A stretch of DNA of 64,000 nucleotides from Anaerocolumna sp. MB42-C2 (GTDB lineage: Bacteria; Bacillota; Clostridia; Lachnospirales; Lachnospiraceae), in assembly GCF_030913705.1 (NCBI RefSeq), contig NZ_CP133190.1, positions 3,177,501 to 3,241,500 of the forward strand. The letters run 5' to 3'. Numbering within the stretch: the stretch's first letter is position 1; each line of letters starts with the position of its first letter. Under the pieces are notes generated by a model. That model did no database searches, had not been told where the DNA came from, and worked only from the letters and a program-made list of their open reading frames with translations. Both the position numbers and the translations under genes were made by a program. Below are positions 10,308-18,707 of the stretch, piece after piece.

Positions 10308-12410
10308 TTATTTTTGATTAGACAGGTATAACTGTTCCGGACGAATCATACTTGCGAACCTGTATTCATCAGCATAAACAATATCAGACGGAAAGTTCTT
10401 CACATTATTATTGACGATCCAGTTCATCGGCAAAGGTGCCAGGAAGCCGATTACCCATTGATTCTTTTTATGAAGTTGATAAATCTTATTAACATTATCT
10501 TCTACCACCTGTTCCCTGTCAGGCCCGGTTGCTGATTTGATTGTATCATAAGCTTTAATCAGTTCCATCATATCACCGGCTGGTTCAATTCCGCCATTAG
10601 CTGTTGATTTACCATCTTCATACCATTTACCATAGGCACCGTACCAGCAGTTAAAGTTACGCATCGGCACTACTGCATCCGGACGAACAGCTGGTGAGGT
10701 TACGCTTAGAGTTTCAAATTTAGCTTCTATATCATTTACCAGGATTGACTGAGCGATATTGGCATCTACCTTATCGGAGATTTTAATTCCAGTTGCTTTA
10801 TAAGCAGATTGGAGTAAAGCTACATAATCACCTTCCACGGAAGGATCCTGGATGGAGATTACAATTTCAAGATCCTTATTCGTTCCTTTCATTTTACGGT
10901 AGGTACCCTCGGCTTTGTTCCAAGGTTCCGTAATTTCATCCAACAGGCTGTTAGCCTTATCTGTATCAAATTCTGTCCACTGAGTCTGCCATTCTCCGTC
11001 AAAACCATTTACACCTTGCGGAACAGAGGCTTGTGCCGGTTTTGATTGACCATTCATCAAAGTAGAGTTCATAAGGTTCCTGTCCACAGCGATGGAAAGC
11101 GCCTGTCGGAAACGGATATCCTGGAATAAGGTCCGCTTATCCGAATCTTTCACAGACTGGCAGAGGGAAAGGGATGGCGCTGAGCACCAGTCCGGTCTTA
11201 CCCATTGTACCGGGGTATGTGTTGTCTGCGTTGCAGAGGTAACTACTGAGAAATCATTTGGTTCAACGGTTGAAACATCAATTTCTCCCGCAGTCTGTTT
11301 TAATACAATTTGATCAGCGTCATTAATAATTTCAAATTTTATACTGTCAAGGTACGGTAACTGGCGGCCTTCGCTGTCTGTCTTCCAGAAATACGGATTT
11401 CTGACAAGTTCATAGGTCTGACCCACTGTATTCCAGTTGTCTTTTACTGCTATAAAGCTTCTTAGCTGGGGAACAATTGCATAATCCCAGTTATAATAGC
11501 CGATATCTTTACCCATTGTGCTATAATCGGTCCATTCCTTGCCAAAATCTTTATTGGCACCTGCAATAGCCTGTTCCTCTGTGATAAGGGGAAATGTCGG
11601 GTCATCTGATACACCGTCTTTGCGGGCAACATATTTTACATAAAAATGTTTCGGTAAAAACATCCATTTATTATCCACTGCTACCGCTACCGGGAAATCA
11701 GGTTTCGGAGCCGCAAAAGTGACTGTAAATTTATAGTCGTCCACTTTATCAAATTTTGCCCAATAACTTTTGCCGTCCTTAGAGACCTGATAACAGTTAT
11801 AGGGTTTTGATGTATATGCCGGATAATAACCCTCTGCATCTACGGCTACCGCAGTACGGTCAGGGTTTAAAGCCGGTGTTGAAATATGGTCATAATAGAA
11901 CATAATATCATCTGCCGTAAAAGGTTCTCCATCGGACCACTTCATCCCTTTACGAAGTTCAATGGTCCATACGGTTGCATCCTCATTAGGTGAAAAATCT
12001 TTACATACATTTGCTTCAACCTGTCCGGAGCCGTCCTGTTTAAAGCGGAACATACTTTCCTCGGTCCAAGGGCCCCAACCCCAATGTCCCTGGTCATTTG
12101 CTGTGCTTGTAATACTTCCGCCATATTGGCCAAGTGATTTTACATCCGGTTCCACCATAACATCTTCTGCTGACGGTATACGGTCTTCCAGTTTCGAAAG
12201 GGTACCGGCTGCGACCTGTTCCGCCAGCATCGGTGCCTCTTTTTCTTTGGTATCCACAGAAGCCTCGGACTCCTTAGTCCCTGTGCTTTCTGTAGTAACA
12301 CCGGCAGAAGAAGTTTTACTGTCTTTGCCGTCTGATGACGAATTGCTGCAGCCTGACAGCATTCCTAGAATAAGTACTACTGTTAAAATGAGAGATACTG
12401 CTTTTTTCAT
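10308..12410 (-). CDS. ABC transporter solute-binding lipoprotein, family 5 (Opp/Dpp type)
   Basis: 700 residues from the ATG at 12410, which has a strong AGGAGGAG site; longer in-frame starts upstream would put the signal peptide inside the protein. The signal LILTVVLILGMLSGC ends in a lipobox with Cys21, followed by a Ser/Thr/Glu-rich linker to about residue 65. The SBP_bac_5 core is recognisable (WTIELRKGMKWSDGEPFTADD; RFRQALSIAVDRNLM). At ~700 residues it exceeds usual OppA proteins (~540), matching the enlarged subclass often paired with permeases carrying an insertion. It is the first gene of the transporter operon. Cargo is unknown; an oligosaccharide is inferred from context. Confidence 0.92.
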   Translation of the reverse strand: MKKAVSLILTVVLILGMLSGCSNSSSDGKDSKTSSAGVTTESTGTKESEASVDTKEKEAPMLAEQVAAGTLSKLEDRIPSAEDVMVEPDVKSLGQYGGSITSTANDQGHWGWGPWTEESMFRFKQDGSGQVEANVCKDFSPNEDATVWTIELRKGMKWSDGEPFTADDIMFYYDHISTPALNPDRTAVAVDAEGYYPAYTSKPYNCYQVSKDGKSYWAKFDKVDDYKFTVTFAAPKPDFPVAVAVDNKWMFLPKHFYVKYVARKDGVSDDPTFPLITEEQAIAGANKDFGKEWTDYSTMGKDIGYYNWDYAIVPQLRSFIAVKDNWNTVGQTYELVRNPYFWKTDSEGRQLPYLDSIKFEIINDADQIVLKQTAGEIDVSTVEPNDFSVVTSATQTTHTPVQWVRPDWCSAPSLSLCQSVKDSDKRTLFQDIRFRQALSIAVDRNLMNSTLMNGQSKPAQASVPQGVNGFDGEWQTQWTEFDTDKANSLLDEITEPWNKAEGTYRKMKGTNKDLEIVISIQDPSVEGDYVALLQSAYKATGIKISDKVDANIAQSILVNDIEAKFETLSVTSPAVRPDAVVPMRNFNCWYGAYGKWYEDGKSTANGGIEPAGDMMELIKAYDTIKSATGPDREQVVEDNVNKIYQLHKKNQWVIGFLAPLPMNWIVNNNVKNFPSDIVYADEYRFASMIRPEQLYLSNQK

Positions 12411-12439
12411 TATTCTCCTCCTTGTTATTATGTGACAAT

Positions 12440-12459
12440 CTGCATAGGGTTTTATGCAG
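12440..12459 (-). promoter_or_regulatory. inverted repeat in leader of solute-binding protein gene
   Basis: CTGCATA and TATGCAG form a perfect 7-bp inverted repeat around a 6-bp spacer, 30 bp upstream of the start codon. It could be an operator for the GntR- or AraC-type regulator or an mRNA hairpin; the sequence alone does not decide. Confidence 0.4.
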
Positions 12460-13008
12460 TTGCTGGTATGAGCCTCATTTTGTGAAACCATATGCTTTTA
12501 AAATTTGAATATATATTTTTGAATACATCCCATATAACAAACTTCTAAAAACTCACTGCATTTTTTGTGCAATATAGCTATAGTTTCATGAAAACGTCAC
12601 ACACAATTGTGCTTATTGCTCAATTTGTAACGTCATAATAACAAATCTGAGAATTATTGTAAATGTGTAAACAGAATTATTATATATACTTTTGTTCCCA
12701 ATTGTTAGTTGCTGTCCCAAATTGCAGCTGAATGCAACTATTACTTGCACAAGTAAGATATACTACTATGCAAAAAATAGACAGGTTCGATTATTTCTTA
12801 TTATTTCAAGGACGAAAATATAAATATATATAATCAATATAATATATCAATATATTTTACTATATAAATTGATACTATCATATTGAAATATCTTTGTAAA
12901 GTTTTTAATATCATAAGTATTTTTAACCATGTTTTTATATAGTTTTATTATATTTTTACTTGTTTTTTATTAACTTTATGGTTAGTTTGTTTAATAATTT
13001 GGTATTAT

Positions 13009-13040
13009 TATAATTAATTATATAAATATAATTAATTATA
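13009..13040. repeat. two copies of a 14-bp palindrome
   Basis: TATAATTAATTATA occurs at 13009-13022 and again at 13027-13040, 18 bp apart. Each copy is a perfect palindrome. In such AT-rich DNA chance is possible, but the exact duplication in a regulatory gap between a regulator gene and its probable target operon is notable. Confidence 0.45.
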
Positions 13041-13154
13041 CTTTATATTGAAATTAATTATAACCATTCCAAAAACTGACAGAAATTACATTAATAATGA
13101 AAACTTTTGTGATTTTTATATGTGAATATTTTCAACAAGCTCTTTCCCTCAGTA

Positions 13155-13200
13155 ATAATAAAAAGCTTTAATAGGAAATGCTGCTTCCTATCAAAGCTTT
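13155..13200 (-). terminator. intrinsic terminator of the GntR-type regulator gene
   Basis: On the minus strand AAAGCTTTGATAGGAA pairs with TTCCTATTAAAGCTTT (15 of 16 pairs, 7-nt loop) and is followed by a T-rich run (TTTTATTATT). It lies about 57 bp past the stop codon of the regulator gene. Confidence 0.85.
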
Positions 13201-13256
13201 AAATTTATATTTATTGAACTTAATTTTAATATTATTTTATAATGGTATCCTTTTGC

Positions 13257-14348
13257 TTATTCAGATCCTTTTTGTACTTTTAATATAGCTGGTACTAAGA
13301 TATCTTTATTCATACCTGTTCCGTTTATCTGAGCTGTTAACAGTTTTACTATTTCATCAGCCATTTCTATTTCATTTTGTTTCATGTGTGGAATTTCTAA
13401 ATCTTCGGGGCCATCAACACAGCAAATCTGAATCTCTTTGCCTGCCTTTATAGGAATTCGCCTTGACGCTTCCATAAATGCAGATACCAGACTATATTCC
13501 GTACAGACAATCCCATGGATTTTACCTTTTAACTGAGTTAAATAAGCCACAGCCTTTTCAATGTTTTCTTCCCCCGCAGAATGATTATAAATTTCCAGAT
13601 CAAACTTCAGCTCACATTCCGGCAGGACTTCCATAGAAAACTCATTGGCAGCCTCATAAAATCCACTTTTCCTCTCCTGTAATGAGGAAGTTCCAACAAT
13701 TTCAGATGAAGCAAAGCCTAATTTCCTGCAGCCCTGTTCCCATAGATATTTCACCAGAGTTTTTATAGCCTGTTTATTATCAGTACGTACAGAGGGTACT
13801 GAAATTCCCTCCATCTTTTTATCAATTACCACTACAGGGAACCCCTCTAAGATTAACTTTAAAATTCTCGGGTTATAATAAACACCATGGCATGGCATTA
13901 CAATTAGACCTTCTATCCCGGAATCCAATAAGAAATCAATCTCTTCCGTTTCTTTCTCACTGCTGTAATAAGAAAAACGGGTAATCATCTTATAACCGCT
14001 TTCTTCCAGGGAACGGTCCAGCTTATAAAGCAGATCCAAACCAAAAGAACTTGAAACATGTTCCATTACAAGACCTATCTTTTTCACGGTGGGTATGTTA
14101 CTTTCTTTCTCCTCTTCTTCATTGTTAAGAGTACGTCCTTTTACAAAAGTACCTACTCCGGGTATCCTTTGTAATAAGCCTTCCTCCTTTAGCATGCTAA
14201 GAGCTTTTTTGACGGTAATCATACTAACTCCGAACCTGGTTTTAAGTTCTTCTTCCGACGGAATCCGGTCTCCATCCCGAAAGAAACCCTGATCGATTTT
14301 TTTCTTCAGGTCATCATAAATATTCATATATAAAAAACTATTCTTCAT
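13257..14348 (-). CDS. GntR-LacI-type transcriptional regulator (AraR-like)
   Basis: 363 residues. The N-terminal GntR winged helix is clear (IPSEEELKTRFGVSMITVKK; LLQRIPGVGTFV, residues 25-68). From residue ~85 it continues as a periplasmic-binding-protein-like sensor (KKIGLVMEHV; SGIEGLIVMPCHG; GCRKLGFASSE; IHGIVCTEYS) as in B. subtilis AraR. Such proteins repress carbohydrate operons until a sugar binds the C-terminal domain. It is transcribed in the same direction as the downstream transporter operon but separated from it by a terminator and an 850-bp AT-rich gap, so it probably controls that operon in trans. Confidence 0.9.
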   Translation of the reverse strand: MKNSFLYMNIYDDLKKKIDQGFFRDGDRIPSEEELKTRFGVSMITVKKALSMLKEEGLLQRIPGVGTFVKGRTLNNEEEEKESNIPTVKKIGLVMEHVSSSFGLDLLYKLDRSLEESGYKMITRFSYYSSEKETEEIDFLLDSGIEGLIVMPCHGVYYNPRILKLILEGFPVVVIDKKMEGISVPSVRTDNKQAIKTLVKYLWEQGCRKLGFASSEIVGTSSLQERKSGFYEAANEFSMEVLPECELKFDLEIYNHSAGEENIEKAVAYLTQLKGKIHGIVCTEYSLVSAFMEASRRIPIKAGKEIQICCVDGPEDLEIPHMKQNEIEMADEIVKLLTAQINGTGMNKDILVPAILKVQKGSE

Positions 14349-14627
14349 TAATAGAGTACCTCATTAATAATATTTAATATACATAATAATATTATTATAC
14401 CTCGGCGCAAATGATTTGAAAAGGAATTTTATGCTTTTAGGTTAAGGGTAACCGTGCCGAGTATCGTCAACTCAGCACAGAAGTCCAACAGCACAAAGCG
14501 GTTTATAGGTTACTTCATGTAGAAACCGGGAGACAGGCAGTGCGTTTTAGTTAATTAAAAGAGAGACAATTATACAATCTCCGTTACTGCCTGCCACGCT
14601 CACCATCAAACACGGATCTGCCTTAAC
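14349..14627. other. boundary region between regulator gene and tail island
   Basis: No gene seen. Two inverted repeats may close the tail-island transcript: CAGGCAGT (14534-14541) with ACTGCCTG (14586-14593), and GTGCCGAGT/ACTCAGCAC at about 14453-14478. Neither is followed by a clean T-run on the minus strand, so terminator function is uncertain. No direct repeat that would mark an attachment site was evident. Confidence 0.4.
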
Positions 14628-15488
14628 TCAGAACTTTGACAATGCTTTTATGGTACCACCAGAGACGGACCAGCCATCTTCTTTACCATCCTGCTTCCAG
14701 CCGCGTGATTCCCAGAGCATTAATACTGCTATTCGTGTTTTTGTATCATAAATACCATCCACGGTTAACGGAATATAAGTTTCTCCGTGTAAAGCTTTGT
14801 TTAATTTATTCTGTAACCATTTAATATCTTCTTTAGAAGAAGTTCGTGTGACAGTTCTCTTAGGTTCCGGAAAATCCTCTATATAAGTGATCCCAAAAAA
14901 GTTACAGATACCCCTGCAGGTGGCTTCTGCATCCGCCTTCTGAAAATTCATATCAAGCATGGACTTTGCTTCCGTAAGGTTATCCATAAAACCGGATTCT
15001 GTAAGTATTGCAGGCATAATCGTATTATGTAAGACTGCTATATTAATACAGGACTGAAGGATATCCGTCTTAACACCCCGGTCATTCCTTTTATGGGCCT
15101 TTACTAATTCCTCTTGAACTGATTTGGCCAGTCGTTTGCTGCCAGTCCCTGCATATTGGGAGATAATGGTCTCTATTCCATTTGCACTGCCCCATTTACC
15201 CGTAGAGGCATTATAATGTTTGGAGACAAAGATATCCGCTTTAGCAGTATTAGCAGCTCTCCAACGGTTAGTCAGGGGCACATCTGTAATTCCGGGGCTG
15301 ACATTAATCGTGTTAAACCCGCACCGGTTAAGTGCTTTAATTAAATATTCTGCTGTAGGCTTATTAAATTCTTTTTCATGAATGCTTTCACCTTTCTTTT
15401 TGCCAAACCAGTCCTCCGGTATGGGCGGTGTCCTCTTACCTGCTGTTTCCATACCATGTCCGCTGTCTACAGCTACCAAATACGGCAT
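14628..15488 (-). CDS. N-acetylmuramoyl-L-alanine amidase (endolysin) with peptidoglycan-binding domain
   Basis: 286 residues, no signal peptide, as expected for an endolysin released by a holin. Residues 1-180 are an Amidase_3 domain: zinc ligands in VDSGHG (His10), the Glu in the KGESIHEKEFNK segment, SKHYNA (His), and catalytic Glu in ILTESGFMDN. The C-terminal ~75 residues (KWLQNKLNKAL; LTVDGIYDTKTRIAV) form a PG_binding_1-type repeat. It lies 1 bp after the holin gene. Role: lyse the producing cell so tail particles escape. Equivalent to XlyA of PBSX in position, though of a different amidase family. Confidence 0.92.
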   Translation of the reverse strand: MPYLVAVDSGHGMETAGKRTPPIPEDWFGKKKGESIHEKEFNKPTAEYLIKALNRCGFNTINVSPGITDVPLTNRWRAANTAKADIFVSKHYNASTGKWGSANGIETIISQYAGTGSKRLAKSVQEELVKAHKRNDRGVKTDILQSCINIAVLHNTIMPAILTESGFMDNLTEAKSMLDMNFQKADAEATCRGICNFFGITYIEDFPEPKRTVTRTSSKEDIKWLQNKLNKALHGETYIPLTVDGIYDTKTRIAVLMLWESRGWKQDGKEDGWSVSGGTIKALSKF

Positions 15489-15489
15489 A

Positions 15490-15765
15490 TTAAACCACCT
15501 TCTTTTCCCCTCTGTTAATCAGATTTCTCATCGCTTCATAAAGTCCTGTACTGGCAAGTCCGCTTATCATTCCACCCAGAATAATTGTAGCATTGATCTG
15601 TGGAAAATTCACGATTATATTGATGCCTGTACCAATTATCAACATAATTACTGGAATGTATTTATTACCAATAAAATCCAGGCTTGTTTTGATTACATAG
15701 CCGATACATAAGCAGATTCCTAAAACAACCACGTTAATATAGTCATTTAAAAATGTTAAATCCAT
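15490..15765 (-). CDS. phage holin
   Basis: 91 residues with hydrophobic helices at about 10-30 (INVVVLGICLCIGYVI), 37-53 (YIPVIMLIIGTGINIIV) and 60-75, a charged C-terminus (RNLINRGEKKVV) and no signal peptide. It lies between XhlA and the amidase, the standard lysis-cassette position, and resembles small Clostridia phage holins. It should form membrane holes that let the amidase reach the wall. Confidence 0.85.
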   Translation of the reverse strand: MDLTFLNDYINVVVLGICLCIGYVIKTSLDFIGNKYIPVIMLIIGTGINIIVNFPQINATIILGGMISGLASTGLYEAMRNLINRGEKKVV

Positions 15766-15822
15766 ATTATATTCCCTTCTTTCGTTTATTGATTCAGCTT
15801 GTGAATAATTGTTTCGTTATAT

Positions 15823-16134
15823 TTATTGCAGTCCAATTTCAGTTGCTATAAAACCTATAAAAACAGTTATTAAACCAGCCAATGCAATCCATTTAAACTT
15901 ATCCCATTTATCAGCCTCTTTATTTTCAAGTTTAGCCAATCTCTGGATCGTTTCATTTAAGTCCGCTCTCATATATTTGGTTTCTACAGCAAGTTCTTTG
16001 ATAGCCCCAATTAAATTATTGTTTTCTTTCAGTATGGTATCTATTTCATCAATTCTTTTCGTATTGGATTTCGCTCGTTCTTCTACCTTGGTCAAAGAGA
16101 TCTCCATACTTCTTAGTTTTTCCTCTAATGCCAT
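15823..16134 (-). CDS. xhlA: XhlA-family hemolysin/holin-associated protein
   Basis: 103 residues: a long charged amphipathic/coiled-coil N-terminus (MALEEKLRSMEISLTKVEER...) and one C-terminal membrane helix after the family hallmark KWDKFKWIALAGLITVF. In PBSX, XhlA acts with the holin XhlB and amidase in cell lysis. The start at 16134 is read from GGGAGG, which lies inside a 9-bp hairpin (16141-16169) and may be masked in the mRNA. Confidence 0.88.
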   Translation of the reverse strand: MALEEKLRSMEISLTKVEERAKSNTKRIDEIDTILKENNNLIGAIKELAVETKYMRADLNETIQRLAKLENKEADKWDKFKWIALAGLITVFIGFIATEIGLQ

Positions 16135-16140
16135 CTGTAA

Positions 16141-16169
16141 AATCCCTCCCTAATTAAACAGGAGGGATT
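16141..16169 (-). promoter_or_regulatory. hairpin covering the xhlA ribosome binding site
   Basis: AATCCCTCC and GGAGGGATT form a perfect 9-bp stem with an 11-nt loop. On the transcript the 3' arm contains the GGGAGG that serves the xhlA start at 16134. The stem also follows the XkdX-like gene, so it may separate tail and lysis gene expression. The T-run after it is too short for a convincing terminator. Confidence 0.5.
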
Positions 16170-16187
16170 ACTCCCTCCATGATTATT

Positions 16188-16322
16188 TTACTCTATGTAA
16201 GTCTCTCCGGTGATTTCATGGTATTGTTCCGGTGTAATAACTCCTTTAGCAACCGCTGTTTTAACCATTTTTAAGCTCCATAGTTTTCTGTCGTAATTTT
16301 TTTTAATCGTTTCATATGTCAT
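16188..16322 (-). CDS. XkdX-family small phage protein, copy 2
   Basis: 44 residues starting MTYETIKKNYDRKLW and ending TPEQYHEITGETYIE, the classic XkdX pattern (KxW...AVxxGxITxEQYxEITGExY). The start ATG at 16322 follows AAAGGAG. The role of XkdX is unknown; it sits between fibre and lysis genes in PBSX-like clusters. A second, diverged copy lies just upstream (16386-16517). Confidence 0.88.
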   Translation of the reverse strand: MTYETIKKNYDRKLWSLKMVKTAVAKGVITPEQYHEITGETYIE

Positions 16323-16385
16323 AAGATTATCTCCTTTCTTTCATGGATAATAGATAGGCGTTTGCGAAACCTCCCTCCATGTTTT

Positions 16386-16517
16386 TTATTCTGTATATGT
16401 ATCTCCGGTAATCTCTTTATACTGCTTAGGTGTTATCCATCCATTGGAAACAGCTTTTGCAAGTCCTTGTTCTGATAATTTATCCGATGTATACAGCCTT
16501 AATAATGTATTATACAA
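16386..16517 (-). CDS. XkdX-family small phage protein, copy 1 (TTG start)
   Basis: 43 residues from a TTG at 16517, seven bases after GGAGGG. The sequence MYNTLLRLYTSDKLSEQGL is followed by AVSNGWITPKQYKEITGDTY, matching XkdX in its C-terminal half. No ATG fits. The two copies share the ITPxQYxEITGxTY core and are both followed by CATGGAGGGAG, suggesting tandem duplication. Function unknown. Confidence 0.8.
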   Translation of the reverse strand: MYNTLLRLYTSDKLSEQGLAKAVSNGWITPKQYKEITGDTYTE

Positions 16518-16519
16518 TG

Positions 16520-16852
16520 TTATCCCTCCAAACTTGTTAAAATTAACATGTCTATGGTATCTTGTTGCTCAGCCATTTTCTTTTCTAATTCTTCTGTTTT
16601 TAGCTTTGCTAGATTTGCTTCTTCGTCAGCTGTAAGGATTTTACACACTTCTGTTTTGCCGTCCTCCTCATAAAATATATTGTTTATATGTTTACATCCG
16701 ATGCTTAGCGGATATTGCGTAGTATCAACTGCATATGCATCATCCCCATACTGTACCCTTGCTATTTGATTAGCCGTTTCGTAGTTATCACAAACGATAA
16801 TATTCTGTATTGTTTCTTCATTGATTAAGCTAAATATTTGATTACACCACAT
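16520..16852 (-). CDS. hypothetical protein of tail operon
   Basis: 110 residues, no signal or membrane segment. The N-terminal half (MWCNQIFSLINEETIQNIIV...) looks globular; the C-terminal ~45 residues (LTADEEANLAKLKTEELEKK) form a probable coiled coil. It lies between the glycine-rich fibre protein and the XkdX genes, the position of XkdW in PBSX, but I cannot claim homology. Possibly a fibre-assembly or baseplate-associated protein. Confidence 0.65.
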   Translation of the reverse strand: MWCNQIFSLINEETIQNIIVCDNYETANQIARVQYGDDAYAVDTTQYPLSIGCKHINNIFYEEDGKTEVCKILTADEEANLAKLKTEELEKKMAEQQDTIDMLILTSLEG

Positions 16853-16870
16853 ACTATTTTCTTCCTTTCT

Positions 16871-17731
16871 TTAACCTTGTGCAGCCCAACGGACAATAAC
16901 AATTCCAGAACCTCCAGAGCCACCATTTCCAGAACCAGCACCGCCACCACCTGAACCAGTGTTTGCGATACCAGGTGATGCATTAGCTATCTTATTTGCA
17001 CCATTTCCTCCGCCTCCAGCACCACCTATACCAGGCGTACCATCAGCGCATCCTCCTCCGCCGCCACCAGCGTAAAGCGTATTTGAACTCTCAGCAAATG
17101 CCCTCGTAGTAGTACCTTGTCCCGTACCACCATTTATAAATGTATGATAAGCAGTATCATATCCAGTTCCACCTTTCCCACCATTGGTGCCGCCAGAACC
17201 ACCATAATCATAAACATCTTGACTATATCCACCATTACCTGCACCGCCGCCACCAGATCCACCATTACCTCCTGGTCCGGCGTAACTTGGGCCTCTAGCT
17301 CCTCCGGATACAGATACATTACCAAATGAGGTAGTTCCGCCATTTGTAGATGCTGTTACTGGATATGCAATCCCACCCGCACCGCCTGCGCCAATGGTTA
17401 CTGTTATCTGTTGACCTGGTGTAACATTATAATTTTTTAGTGTATTGGTATATCCAGAGCCACCGCCACCACCATTGTTACTTCCACCTCCACCGCCTCC
17501 ACCTACAACAAAAACGTCAATATTGGTAAGTCCGTCAGGAACAGTCCAAATTTGTGTTGATGTAAAAATTATTTGTCCGGTAGGTATGATACTTTGCCAG
17601 ACTAATCTTGCTACGCCATTTATCCCTATATAAGCCTTCTTAACTTTTCTGGCTACACCACCAACACCTATATATATCTTCTTAACTTTTCTAGCTGCTC
17701 CGTTAATACCAACATAAACTCCCTTAGACAT
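16871..17731 (-). CDS. glycine-rich tail-fibre tip/adhesin-like protein
   Basis: 286 residues. Residues 1-48 hold three 16-residue repeats (VYVGINGAARKVKK, IYIGVGGVARKVKK, AYIGINGVARLVW). Next comes a conserved beta segment (IWTVPDGLTNIDVFVVGGG), then about 190 residues with long Gly runs (GGGGGGGS, GGGGGS, GGSGGGGAGNGG), ending GSGGSGIVIVRW. This pattern occurs in phage fibre tips, and the Gly-rich part could form a polyglycine-II bundle like the gp38-type adhesin of phage S16. It probably contributes to target binding; that is inference. Confidence 0.75.
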   Translation of the reverse strand: MSKGVYVGINGAARKVKKIYIGVGGVARKVKKAYIGINGVARLVWQSIIPTGQIIFTSTQIWTVPDGLTNIDVFVVGGGGGGGSNNGGGGGSGYTNTLKNYNVTPGQQITVTIGAGGAGGIAYPVTASTNGGTTSFGNVSVSGGARGPSYAGPGGNGGSGGGGAGNGGYSQDVYDYGGSGGTNGGKGGTGYDTAYHTFINGGTGQGTTTRAFAESSNTLYAGGGGGGCADGTPGIGGAGGGGNGANKIANASPGIANTGSGGGGAGSGNGGSGGSGIVIVRWAAQG

Positions 17732-17742
17732 AGCAACACCCC

Positions 17743-18702
17743 CTATTCATACATATAATACACATTGCCCTCAGCCAATTCAGTTACACCGGGTGTCATA
17801 TCATAATTACCATAGAGCGGTGTTATCGCTCTCCAACTATTCCATGTAAAACTATTTGAAGTTCTAATATACATTACGTTACCTGCGTTTAGACCAATAG
17901 CCAATTGTGCTCCAAATCCATCATTATTATAATGTCTAAAATATTGTATATAAAACCAATTCCAACTTAGCCCGATGGATGATGCTACTGATTCAGTTAT
18001 TTGCGTGACATACGGATAGCCAAAATTGGGATCATTTATTATCGAACTATCGCGTGGTAGTACACGAACTGTACCCGCTATGCCATTAAGATCTGAGCCT
18101 GTAATTAATATTGGTGAAGCGCCAGATAGTTGTGTCCATGCTGACCATGCATCGGTATTTACCTTATTCCTTATGTATGACACGCCAGCATCTACATTAT
18201 ATGCGATTTGCCAGATCCAGTTCGAACTGCCATTATATGTATCACTATAAGGTCCAACGATAACATCACATACACCATAAGAGCAAGGTGCCCCAGTGGT
18301 ACCTGTAGCAAAGCCATACCTACCTGCTTTATATGTAGTGTCTAGGTTAGACGTAGCAATGGTTGCTGCATATACAAAGTCTGTTGCATGCTTACCATCT
18401 ACTGTATCTGCATTACCGCCGTTAGCTGGAAGAGAACTTGGCAATCCGGTAATCATAGATGCCGGATGCGTGCTTGGATGAACATAATTATTCGCTTTCT
18501 CAGCAATGCCAGCTAGTTTGTTTTTCTCCGTTGCCGTATAATCGTTACTGGATAAACCCTTTCCGGATACTTTCTCCACCTTGTTATCGTTTACTTTCTT
18601 AATTTCTGCATCAATGATATCCATATTTCCATTAATATCATCAATATTAACTACATCCGTCTGCTCTGGTTTATTTAAGCTATAGTTTGATGTTTGTAGC
18701 AT
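17743..18702 (-). CDS. tail fibre / receptor-binding protein
   Basis: 319 residues from the ATG at 18702; a GTG three codons earlier lies almost on top of the GGAGAG site. The N-terminus (LQTSNYSLNKPEQTDVVNID) is the domain of clostridial tail fibres. A repeat region with YTATEKNKLAGI and NADTVDGKHATDFVYA follows, then a beta-rich C-terminus containing two YxxxxxxNxWNSWR/DAWSAWT-type segments. Such fibres sit on the baseplate and bind the target surface. It overlaps the XkdU gene's 3' end by its RBS only. Confidence 0.85.
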   Translation of the reverse strand: MLQTSNYSLNKPEQTDVVNIDDINGNMDIIDAEIKKVNDNKVEKVSGKGLSSNDYTATEKNKLAGIAEKANNYVHPSTHPASMITGLPSSLPANGGNADTVDGKHATDFVYAATIATSNLDTTYKAGRYGFATGTTGAPCSYGVCDVIVGPYSDTYNGSSNWIWQIAYNVDAGVSYIRNKVNTDAWSAWTQLSGASPILITGSDLNGIAGTVRVLPRDSSIINDPNFGYPYVTQITESVASSIGLSWNWFYIQYFRHYNNDGFGAQLAIGLNAGNVMYIRTSNSFTWNSWRAITPLYGNYDMTPGVTELAEGNVYYMYE

Positions 18703-18707
18703 ACGTA

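Larger units (their letters stand above)
12411..13154. other. very AT-rich non-coding region upstream of the transporter operon
   Basis: No convincing gene in about 740 bp. It should contain the promoter and 5' leader of the transporter operon. Visible structure: an inverted repeat CTGCATA...TATGCAG at 12440-12459 just upstream of the ribosome binding site, many short A/T palindromes at 12830-12900, and two copies of a 14-bp palindrome at 13009-13040. No promoter stood out clearly enough to call. Confidence 0.6.

Noticed and set aside
12589..12602. Possible catabolite-repression (cre) site, TGAAAACGTCACAC
   Set aside because: The first half fits the consensus exactly but the second half mismatches at several required positions.
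14349..14627. Phage attachment site or integrase remnant at the left end of the tail island
   Set aside because: No integrase-like frame, tRNA gene or matching direct repeat at both ends could be found by eye.
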